Assembly: GCA_937958315.1 (NCBI GenBank)
Contig: CALFGH010000269.1
Coordinates: 1 to 18,361, forward strand
Source: an uncultured Collinsella sp.
Lineage (GTDB): Bacteria > Actinomycetota > Coriobacteriia > Coriobacteriales > Coriobacteriaceae
DNA length: 18,361 bases
Direction: 5' to 3'
Part shown: positions 1 to 6,299 of the stretch, one piece after another
How positions within the stretch are numbered: the stretch's first letter is position 1
Layout of the letters: each line of letters begins with the position of its first letter
The notes under the pieces: model-generated
What the model was told of the DNA's origin: nothing
Database searches by the model: none
Seen by the model: only the letters and a program-made list of their open reading frames with translations
Translations under genes and position numbers: made by a program

Positions 1-1250
1 CCCTCGGGCAAATAGCGCTGATCGACCCAGCCTTCGGGATAATCATGTGGATACTTATACATACCGTATTCATCGCTGCCCGGGCGATGGCGATCGCGCA
101 GATAACTCGGCACCTCGCGAAGCCCACTAGAATGGATATCGGCCAGCGCCGCATCGATCGAAGCCTCACACGCGTTGGATTTTGGCGCCAAGCACACATA
201 GAGTGCAGCCTGAGCCAGGTTAATGCGGCACTCGGGATAGCCAATAACCTCGGCAGATTTAAACGCAGCATGTGCTATAAGAAGAGCCTGCGGATCGGCA
301 TTGCCAACATCCTCGGAAGCATGAATCATAATGCGACGGGCGATAAACTTAGGATCCTCCCCCGCATCGATCATGCGCGCAAGCCAGTAGACCGTGGCAT
401 CGGGGTCGCTACCGCGCATAGACTTAATAAACGCACTGATGATGTCGTAGTGCATGTCACCGTTTTTGTCGTACGAAAAGCCACGGCGCGGATTGGCAAT
501 CTTCACGTCGTCAACAGTGATGGGATAGCGCTCCCCCGCCGCCGGCGCGGGCGTTCCCTCGGTATCGGGACGCGTGACGGCGATCTCGCTCGCAAGCTCG
601 AGCGTCGTGAGTGCCGAGCGAGCGTCGCCCGCAGCCAGCGTGCAGATGGTCTTAACCGTATCCTCATCGGCCGAGAACTTGCCGTTCAAACCCTGCGGCG
701 CCTCGAGCGCACGCTCAATGAGTGTAGCGATATCCTCGTCCTTGAGGTGCTCAAGCTCCACGACGCGACCGCGCGAGAGCAATGCCGAGTTAACCTCGAA
801 GTACGGATTCTCCGTCGTGGCGCCAATCATAATGACAGTACGGTTCTCAACTGCATGCAGCAGGGCATCCTGCTGCGACTTGGAGAAGCGGTGAATCTCA
901 TCGATGAAAAGAATGGTGCGGCGGTCGTAGGTATTCAGGCGCGTCTTGGCCTCGTCAATCACGCGACGAAGGTCCTTTACGGTGCCCGTCACGGCGCTGA
1001 CCTCGACAAACTCGCTCTTAGTATGGTTGGCGATAATGTGGGCCAGCGTCGTCTTGCCCGTACCGGCCGGCCCGTACAGAATCACACTCGACAGTACGTC
1101 ATGCTCAATCGCGGCACGTAACCACGAGCCCTTACCGACGGCCTTTTGCTGGCCCACATACTCGTCGAGCGAATTGGGCCGCATGCGCACCGCAAGCGGC
1201 GCATTCTGAAAGGAACGCTCACGCGTCGAAGCAGAAAAAAGGTCGTCCAT
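1..1250 (-). CDS. rarA: Replication-associated recombination protein A (AAA+ ATPase), 3' end cut by window edge
   Basis: RarA/MgsA/WHIP-family AAA+ ATPase, related to clamp-loader subunits, that acts at stalled replication forks. Translating the minus strand from the ATG at 1250 gives an open frame of 416 codons to the window edge. Visible motifs are Walker A GPAGTGKTT (about residues 60-68), Walker B ILFIDEIH (about 113-120), a sensor-1-like GATTENP (about 143-149) and the arginine-finger region ALLSRSR. Near the edge it reads YGMYKYPHDYPEGWVDQ, typical of the RarA C terminus, so only some 20-30 residues should be missing. It starts 59 bp after the dGTPase-like gene. The start lacks a textbook Shine-Dalgarno (GGGATGGTT precedes the ATG), but the N-terminal MDDLF fits the family. 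A LexA-like palindrome lies about 55 bp upstream. Family assignment is firm. Confidence 0.95.
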   Translation of the reverse strand, partial: MDDLFSASTRERSFQNAPLAVRMRPNSLDEYVGQQKAVGKGSWLRAAIEHDVLSSVILYGPAGTGKTTLAHIIANHTKSEFVEVSAVTGTVKDLRRVIDEAKTRLNTYDRRTILFIDEIHRFSKSQQDALLHAVENRTVIMIGATTENPYFEVNSALLSRGRVVELEHLKDEDIATLIERALEAPQGLNGKFSADEDTVKTICTLAAGDARSALTTLELASEIAVTRPDTEGTPAPAAGERYPITVDDVKIANPRRGFSYDKNGDMHYDIISAFIKSMRGSDPDATVYWLARMIDAGEDPKFIARRIMIHASEDVGNADPQALLIAHAAFKSAEVIGYPECRINLAQAALYVCLAPKSNACEASIDAALADIHSSGLREVPSYLRDRHRPGSDEYGMYKYPHDYPEGWVDQRYLPE

Positions 1251-1299
1251 AACCATCCCGTGCGTCAATCAAAACGTTTTCCACTAACAGTATACCGAA

Positions 1300-1320
1300 A
1301 TTATACGAACTACCGTTCGT
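1300..1320 (-). promoter_or_regulatory. LexA-like operator (GAAC-N4-GTTC) on a TATAAT box upstream of rarA
   Basis: Positions 1305-1320 read ACGAACTACCGTTCGT, a perfect 6-bp inverted repeat with a 4-bp centre. The core GAAC-N4-GTTC is that of Gram-positive LexA/DinR boxes, though the central bases do not match the full consensus CGAACRNRYGTTYC. On the minus strand a perfect TATAAT (1305-1300) overlaps its downstream end by one base and points to rarA at 1250. No good -35 hexamer is visible. The site covers the last codons and the stop of the upstream dGTPase-like gene. LexA control is an inference from motif and target. Confidence 0.5.
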
Positions 1321-2557
1321 TAATATAGGTACGGTGCGGAAACTTCAATCCTGGGAACAGCTTGCTCGTAAGTTCGCAGAAATAACCGTCCGTCATGCTC
1401 GCAATGTAATCCACGACCGCCTGGTCCTTATCGTCCTGCCATGCATAGGTGCGATCGTAGTAGGAAAGCTGCTGGTCAATGCGAGAAATGTGGTGCTTAA
1501 AGATATACGAGGACTCGTCGCCTTCGTTTATATCCTGCAGGCAACGGTCGTAGAGCTTTTCGAAAGCCTCGCGCAGCTCCGCTTCGGAGTCGCCCTCGAT
1601 ACCGCCCTTGCTATAGATCTTCTCGTAGTTCTCGCGCTTCGCCCGACGGATTTCCTCAAACAGGTCCTCGCTCATCTCGATGTGCGGCTTGCCATAGCTG
1701 TGTTCAACGATATCGATGGAGGCATGCGTGAGGATCCAGCTGTTGTATGCTCCGCCCCGACCGTCATCAAAAGCTTCGGGTGACAGCAGGCCCGCCGCAA
1801 TGGCGTCTTGGCGATCGCGTCCAACGTAGGCAAGGATATCCGAGATGCGGACCACGCAGCCTTCGAGCGTCATGGGACGCAGGTGCTCAATTGCGCTATA
1901 ACCCGTGGCAATGCAGTCCTCAACCGTCTGATCAAACTGTTCAAAGGAGCTCATGTCCGAGAGCTCAAAGACGCGCTGTTCGTACTCGCCGTTATGGCAC
2001 AGCACGCCGTCGAGCGTCTGGAGCGACACGTTGCGGCCGTACAGCGCGTCGAGCACGCGGACCGACTGCACGTTATGGAAAAAATAACGACCCGTGCGCT
2101 CGTGATAGATATCGTTGAGGAATCGCTCACCGGCGTGGCCGAAGGGTGTATGGCCCAAGTCGTGGCCCAAACCAATCGCTTCGATCAGATCGCAGTTGAG
2201 CCCCAGGGCGCAACCGATATCACGTGCGATGCGCGAAACAAGTTGCACGTGCAGGCCGCGACGCGACAGATCATCGTTGCTGCGAAAGCTGAAAACCTGA
2301 GTTTTGCCGGCGTATCGGGCGTACGCAGGCAGATGGAGAATCTTTTCGGCATCGCGCATAAAGGCCGGACGCATGAGCGTGCCTTGGTCTGCGGCTCGAT
2401 CAACACGGCGGATGACCTGACCATCGTTGCATCGATAAGGGTTAATGACACCCGAGGCACGGTCGGCAGCGATACGCTCGACCAGCTCGGGCGACAACGC
2501 CGAGGGAATGCGATCCATACGCGCCTTGATGGCGGCTGTCTGTTGATTGATTGCCAT
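1310..2557 (-). CDS. dgt: dGTPase-like HD-domain deoxynucleotide triphosphohydrolase
   Basis: Predicted to hydrolyse dNTPs, classically dGTP to deoxyguanosine and triphosphate, in the cytoplasm. The 415-residue protein carries RDAEKILHLPAYARYAGKTQV near the N terminus, the dGTPase signature before the metal site. The HD tetrad is visible as His103 (RGLHVQ), His132-Asp133 (GLGHDLGHTPFGHAGE) and Asp240 (RISDILAY). The ATG at 2557 was chosen over a start at 2584 because AAGGAG lies six bases before it. It starts 30 bp after the prepilin peptidase stop and ends 59 bp before rarA, so it could be co-transcribed with both. The true substrate within the dGTPase/SAMHD1-like group cannot be read from sequence. 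Confidence 0.9.
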   Translation of the reverse strand: MAINQQTAAIKARMDRIPSALSPELVERIAADRASGVINPYRCNDGQVIRRVDRAADQGTLMRPAFMRDAEKILHLPAYARYAGKTQVFSFRSNDDLSRRGLHVQLVSRIARDIGCALGLNCDLIEAIGLGHDLGHTPFGHAGERFLNDIYHERTGRYFFHNVQSVRVLDALYGRNVSLQTLDGVLCHNGEYEQRVFELSDMSSFEQFDQTVEDCIATGYSAIEHLRPMTLEGCVVRISDILAYVGRDRQDAIAAGLLSPEAFDDGRGGAYNSWILTHASIDIVEHSYGKPHIEMSEDLFEEIRRAKRENYEKIYSKGGIEGDSEAELREAFEKLYDRCLQDINEGDESSYIFKHHISRIDQQLSYYDRTYAWQDDKDQAVVDYIASMTDGYFCELTSKLFPGLKFPHRTYINER

Positions 2558-2587
2558 GGCATGCTCCTTAAAAAGGGCGCGCAACGA

Positions 2588-3055
2588 TTACAGCGTACTA
2601 CCCACGACCTCGATTATGGCAAATATCGGCACTAAAAACGGCAGCAAAGGCAGGGAGCGTGATTTTGCAACGAGACAGGCGGCGGCAAGGGTCAGAAGCG
2701 CAACCCCAAACGCGACGACACCACCCAAGGGATCGAGGGTACAAAGGGCAAAGAGCGCCTTGGCGTCCCCCATGCCAATGCCGGGAGCATGGCGAATACG
2801 ACGCCAGAGCGACTCAGTAAGCACAAGGGCAAGGTAGACGATAACCGCAAGACCGGCGTGGTCAAGCGCCGTGTTAACACCCTTGTCGAGCCAAACGCCC
2901 GCAAACGCCGCCACCGCACACGCACCGGCAAGTTCATTGGGAAACCGCCGCTCACGGGCATCAATCGCCGCGCCAACAAAGATGCAAATCCAAAACGGGA
3001 TATAGATTATCGAACACCTCCTTGGGCAGCAGCTCAAACGCAAAAACCACCACAA
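2588..3055 (-). CDS. Small type IV prepilin leader peptidase (A24 family), start uncertain
   Basis: Membrane aspartic protease of the prepilin peptidase (TadV/CpaA-size) group that removes leader peptides from pilin-like proteins. The frame shows the first catalytic Asp in AAIDARERRFPN (residue 32 of the longest frame) and the second in GIGMGDAK (Asp97), separated by hydrophobic segments, with more membrane segments to the C terminus. The only canonical starts are TTG codons at 3055, 3043 and 3037, inside or next to the hairpin that ends the upstream gene. A perfect AAGGAGGTG lies at 3023-3015, but the codons at the right distance are ATA (3010) and ATC (3007). A start there would place the first Asp 17 residues in, normal for this group. 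Coordinates give the longest frame. No pilin or secretion genes are in the window. The domain call is firm, the start is not. Confidence 0.75.
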   Translation of the reverse strand: MWWFLRLSCCPRRCSIIYIPFWICIFVGAAIDARERRFPNELAGACAVAAFAGVWLDKGVNTALDHAGLAVIVYLALVLTESLWRRIRHAPGIGMGDAKALFALCTLDPLGGVVAFGVALLTLAAACLVAKSRSLPLLPFLVPIFAIIEVVGSTL

Positions 3056-3081
3056 AGGTACTGTCCATTTGTGGTGGTTTT
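3042..3081 (-). terminator. Hairpin terminator after the glycosyltransferase gene (repeat copy A)
   Basis: On the minus strand a 14-bp perfect stem (arms 3081-3068 and 3056-3043, AAAACCACCACAAA with its complement) encloses a loop containing GGACAG. The second arm ends in TTTTT. It begins nine bases after the glycosyltransferase TAA (3092-3090). It is nearly the same sequence as the hairpin at 10679-10721, differing mainly by a shorter loop. It ends only about 20 bases before the ribosome binding site of the prepilin peptidase gene. Confidence 0.8.
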
Positions 3082-3089
3082 GATCGTAG

Positions 3090-4385
3090 TTATTTGGCGC
3101 CTTGCATGACCTCGTCGAGGGTAACGCTTACGGCGTGCTGCGTCGGCACCCAGTCGACCTTCAGGAACAGAGCAGCCACCGTGATGGGGATATAGCTGAA
3201 CATAAAGATCGGGAAGGTAAACAGGTTGGTCACCAGACGCCACTTTTGCGCACAGTGAATGTGCTTGTACTCAAAGATGGTCGTAAGCAGCGCCAGGATA
3301 AAGAAGGTCTGATACATCATGGCGAAGGTCATAATGAGCGAAGCGGCGCACGCCTGCATCTCGACTTCGGTAGCCAGGAAGCCGTGCGAAAGACCGCCCA
3401 CGACGAGAAACGTGGCATTGGCGAGCATCGAGATCAGCGATAGCAGCATACCCGGGGCGATCGTCATAAACATGTCGTAGGCGGCAAAGCGATGATAGCG
3501 GAAGGTCGATTTGACAAGATGCTTACCGTAGGTAAAGAACACCTGGTAGAAGCCCTTGGTCCAACGCATACGCTGTTTCCAGGACGCCTTAAACGTCACG
3601 GGCTGTTCGTCAAAGAACTCCGCCGGTGCATAGCCAATGCGAATGCCGTGAATGGCGCAGAACGTGGTGAACTGAATATCCTCGGTCAGCGTATGGAACT
3701 GCCAACCGTGCATGCCCTCGATCACGCTCGCCGAGATAAGGTAACCCGAACCCGAGACAGCGCAGGACGTCTTGCAGATATTACGCGCGTTGTTGAGAAA
3801 GCGCGCCTCTCGCAGATACCACGTAGCATTAGCCGCCGAGATCCACGAGCTGCCGAAGTTCTTGGAGTTGCGATAGCTCGTGACCACATGGAAGCCCTGA
3901 TCAAAGGCATCGTTCATCTTGGAGACGTAATCGCGGGCGATGACGTTATCGGCATCGAAGATAAAGTAGCCTTCAAACGTATCGGGATACTCGTTAAGGA
4001 TGCGGTCGAAGCCAAAGTCCATGACCCAGCTCTTGCCCTTGCGGGCAAGGTCATTGCGCTCATAAACGACAGCGCCCGCCTCGCGCGCGAGCTGCGCCGT
4101 GTTGTCGGTGCAGGCGTCGGCGACCACAAAGACCTCGATAAGCTCGGACGGATAGTCCTGGTCCTTGATGGAGCGAACGAGGTTGGCGATCACAGCCTCC
4201 TCGTTATGCGCCGCGATAAAGAAGGCATAGCGGTGGAGTTTTTTGGCCTTGGGAGGCGCGACCTCGCCACGAAGAGCGCCGATGACAAAGAAGACCACCT
4301 GGTACAGAAAGCAGACCGTGAGCAGCGTGACGACAATCTGGTTGAAGATCACGATGGGTGTGTTGGTTTGTAAAAAGGCGAGCAT
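3090..4385 (-). CDS. Membrane glycosyltransferase family 2 (processive-type, QxxRW)
   Basis: Predicted inverting sugar transferase using a nucleotide sugar at the inner face of the membrane, of the BcsA/IcaA/hyaluronan-synthase-like group. The 431-residue protein has an N-terminal membrane segment (about 11-37), the nucleotide-binding start FFIAAHNEE (about 55-63), DADN with the metal-binding Asp pair (144 and 146), a TED motif with the catalytic Asp (234-236), and QRMRW (271-275) as the QxxRW motif. Several C-terminal membrane helices lie around 304-330, 346-372 and 388-410. The ATG at 4385 has GGGAG six bases upstream and is preferred to the TTG at 4400. The gene stands alone between rluD and a strong terminator, so its product could be an exopolysaccharide or a surface glycan. 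The polymer cannot be told. Confidence 0.88.
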   Translation of the reverse strand: MLAFLQTNTPIVIFNQIVVTLLTVCFLYQVVFFVIGALRGEVAPPKAKKLHRYAFFIAAHNEEAVIANLVRSIKDQDYPSELIEVFVVADACTDNTAQLAREAGAVVYERNDLARKGKSWVMDFGFDRILNEYPDTFEGYFIFDADNVIARDYVSKMNDAFDQGFHVVTSYRNSKNFGSSWISAANATWYLREARFLNNARNICKTSCAVSGSGYLISASVIEGMHGWQFHTLTEDIQFTTFCAIHGIRIGYAPAEFFDEQPVTFKASWKQRMRWTKGFYQVFFTYGKHLVKSTFRYHRFAAYDMFMTIAPGMLLSLISMLANATFLVVGGLSHGFLATEVEMQACAASLIMTFAMMYQTFFILALLTTIFEYKHIHCAQKWRLVTNLFTFPIFMFSYIPITVAALFLKVDWVPTQHAVSVTLDEVMQGAK

Positions 4386-4422
4386 GCAGGCTCCCAGCAA
4401 CGCGTTACGTAAACAATCGTAT

Positions 4423-4449
4423 ATCTTACCGCAGGCTTACCGAGTTCAA
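4423..4449 (-). promoter_or_regulatory. Possible promoter of the glycosyltransferase gene
   Basis: On the minus strand TTGAAC (4449-4444) is followed after 15 bases by TAAGAT (4428-4423), about 40 bases before the ATG at 4385. The spacer is short and the -10 poor, so this is tentative. The 82-bp gap after rluD shows no terminator hairpin, and read-through from rluD is the alternative. Confidence 0.25.
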
Positions 4450-4467
4450 GAAACCACCTAATACTGG

Positions 4468-5481
4468 CTAGGCTTCGAGCAGACCGAGCTGCGGGACAAT
4501 TTCGTCACCGGCGGCAGTGCGGCCGAGCGAACGCGGGGCCAGGTCATCCAGAACCGCGGCAAGGTCCCACGGCAGCTCATCACGGCACTCAATGCGCTCT
4601 CCCGTCACGGGATGGTCGAACGCCACACGCCAGGAATGAAGGAACTGCCTGGTCAGACCCTGATCGGCGCGCGCGTCGCACTTGCCGTAGAGCGGATCGC
4701 CCACGCAGGCGTGGTTGATATGGCGCATGTGCACGCGAATCTGATGCGTGCGGCCCGTAAACAAGTGGCACTCGACGAGCGTATAGCCGTCGTCAAAACG
4801 CGTGGAATCAAAGCGCTCGAGCACCTTAAAAGTCGTGATGGCCTGGCGCGCAAAGGGGTCATCGGAAACCGCCATCTTCACGCGGTCGCGCGTCGATCGG
4901 GCAATACCAGTGTTGATAGTGCCCTCATCCATGGCGATGTGCCCGTGAACGAGCGTGATATAGCGACGGTCGAGCGTGCGCGTGCGGATGAGATTTTGAA
5001 GCGCGCGCTGGGTGTCGTCGTCTTTTGCCGCGAGCATAAGGCCCGAGGTATCGCGATCCAGGCGATGCACGATGCCGGGGCGGTCCTCACCCTGCACGGT
5101 ACCAAGATGATCGATGCCGCAATGGTAGACCAGAGCGTTCGCAAGGGTGCCGCTCTCGTGGCCGTGGGCGGGATGGCACACCAGGCCGCGCTGTTTGGAG
5201 AGCACAATGAGGTAGTCGTCCTCGTAGCGGATATCGAGGGGAATGGCCTCGGGAATCACGTCGGTCGGATCGTGCGGCTCGGGCAAGTCGACCGAGATGC
5301 GGTCGCCGGCGCGCACAGCATACTTTTTTGACAGGCAGGTCTCGCCGTTGACGGCAACGGCGCCTCCCTCGATCAGATGCGCGCAGGCAGAGCGTGTGGG
5401 ACAGCCATCGTTGGCGCCCAGATAGGCGTCAAGACGCTGACCAGCGGAATCGTCGGCAACAAGAATATGGATGTCGGCCAT
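4468..5481 (-). CDS. rluD: RluA/RluD-family 23S rRNA pseudouridine synthase
   Basis: Converts uridines to pseudouridine in large-subunit rRNA. The 337-residue protein starts with an S4 RNA-binding domain (about 14-75, RLDAYLG...VAVNGE) followed by the catalytic domain. HRLDRDTSGLML at 139-150 contains the catalytic Asp142, and a later GRTHQIRVHM motif completes the RluA fold. Length and order match RluD. The ATG at 5481 overlaps the lspA stop (TAATG), which implies translational coupling. The lspA-rluD pairing is common in Gram-positive bacteria and supports the call. RluD is the best symbol, but exact site specificity among RluA, RluC and RluD cannot be proven here. Confidence 0.9.
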   Translation of the reverse strand: MADIHILVADDSAGQRLDAYLGANDGCPTRSACAHLIEGGAVAVNGETCLSKKYAVRAGDRISVDLPEPHDPTDVIPEAIPLDIRYEDDYLIVLSKQRGLVCHPAHGHESGTLANALVYHCGIDHLGTVQGEDRPGIVHRLDRDTSGLMLAAKDDDTQRALQNLIRTRTLDRRYITLVHGHIAMDEGTINTGIARSTRDRVKMAVSDDPFARQAITTFKVLERFDSTRFDDGYTLVECHLFTGRTHQIRVHMRHINHACVGDPLYGKCDARADQGLTRQFLHSWRVAFDHPVTGERIECRDELPWDLAAVLDDLAPRSLGRTAAGDEIVPQLGLLEA

Positions 5482-6080
5482 TAGCGCTCATTCCTTTCGC
5501 GAATCTTGCGGGCACGCTCCCCACGCTGCTTGGCTTTGCGTTTGGCGCGAGCCTCATCACGAGCGTTGAGTTCGGCGGTCGCATCGACCTCGCGAGCGGC
5601 GGGGCTCAAGAACATGTAACCGATGAGCGCCAGCACGACGCCGACCGTAATGCCGATATCGGCTACATTAAAAACGGGGAAGTCGATGAAGGTGGTGGCA
5701 ATAAAATCGGTCACGAAGCCCATGGTCAGGCGATCGATAGCGTTGCCGACGGCGCCGCCCGCAACCATGGCCATGCCCACAACCTCAAGATGGGCGAGCT
5801 GGGGTGCACGAACGAGGTACACGGCAATAGCGATAATGACTGCCAACGCCAGCACGGCAAACGCGATGCCATGCCCCTCGCCCATGCTAAAGGCGGCTCC
5901 GATATTGCGAACAAACAGAAAATCGATCACGCTGGGAATAACGGTCATATGCAGGGCATCGCCCACGGAACGAACCGCAAGCTTGGTCAGCTGGTCAACG
6001 AGCAACACAACGAGCGCCACGCCACCAGCAACACCCAACCGCCAACGCAAAGGCGGCGTCATATCCGCACCACGACCCAA
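5481..6080 (-). CDS. lspA: Lipoprotein signal peptidase II with long charged C-terminal tail
   Basis: Membrane aspartic protease that cleaves prolipoprotein signal peptides after lipidation. The 199-residue protein has four predicted helices (about 13-31, 72-90, 98-117, 143-160). The signatures are VRNIGAAFSMG (57-67), GNAIDR with catalytic Asp116, and FNVADIGI with catalytic Asp141. After the last helix comes a tail of nearly 40 residues rich in Arg, Lys and Glu that is longer than in most LspA proteins. The TTG at 6080 was chosen because AGGGG lies six bases before it; the ATG at 6062 is a weaker alternative. The stop overlaps the rluD start by one base. It follows ileS but is separated from it by a terminator. 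Confidence 0.93.
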   Translation of the reverse strand: MGRGADMTPPLRWRLGVAGGVALVVLLVDQLTKLAVRSVGDALHMTVIPSVIDFLFVRNIGAAFSMGEGHGIAFAVLALAVIIAIAVYLVRAPQLAHLEVVGMAMVAGGAVGNAIDRLTMGFVTDFIATTFIDFPVFNVADIGITVGVVLALIGYMFLSPAAREVDATAELNARDEARAKRKAKQRGERARKIRERNER

Positions 6081-6130
6081 AGAAATCCCCTACCCTCAAA
6101 AATCGAATTACGTTTAATGCAAAGAACCAT

Positions 6131-6136
6131 CTTATA
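6131..6136 (-). promoter_or_regulatory. Possible -10 box for lspA-rluD
   Basis: TATAAG on the minus strand lies about 50 bases before the lspA start, in the stretch between the ileS terminator and lspA. No convincing -35 is visible at the right distance. A promoter is expected here because a terminator isolates lspA from ileS. Confidence 0.25.
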
Positions 6137-6190
6137 TTGCCATACGCTGAACGCACGACATATACACCAACGCAAGCGAAATAACCAGCT

Positions 6191-6229
6191 AAAAACGAAA
6201 GCGGCATCCCGAAAAACAGAATGCCGCTT
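6191..6229 (-). terminator. Rho-independent terminator downstream of ileS
   Basis: On the minus strand AAGCGGCAT (6229-6221) pairs with ATGCCGCTT (6207-6199), extended by two more pairs with one G-U, and is followed by TTTCGTTTTT. It lies about 70 bases after the ileS stop and about 110 bases before lspA. Confidence 0.85.
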
Positions 6230-6243
6230 GAATGTGACACAGG

Positions 6244-6299
6244 TAGTCAATGGGGACGTTCTTGTTAGACTAGTCGTTTAAGAACGTCCCCAACGACTA
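6244..6299. repeat. GGGGAC-type inverted repeat at the ileS stop codon (repeat copy B)
   Basis: A 13-bp perfect stem, TGGGGACGTTCTT (6251-6263) with its complement at 6280-6292, encloses a 16-base loop that itself contains the palindrome GACTAGTC. An outer 5-bp pair, TAGTC (6244-6248) with GACTA (6295-6299), extends it. The ileS TAG (6299-6297) lies in that outer arm. There is no T-tract on either strand, and a normal terminator stands further downstream, so the hairpin is not needed for ordinary termination. Confidence 0.8.
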
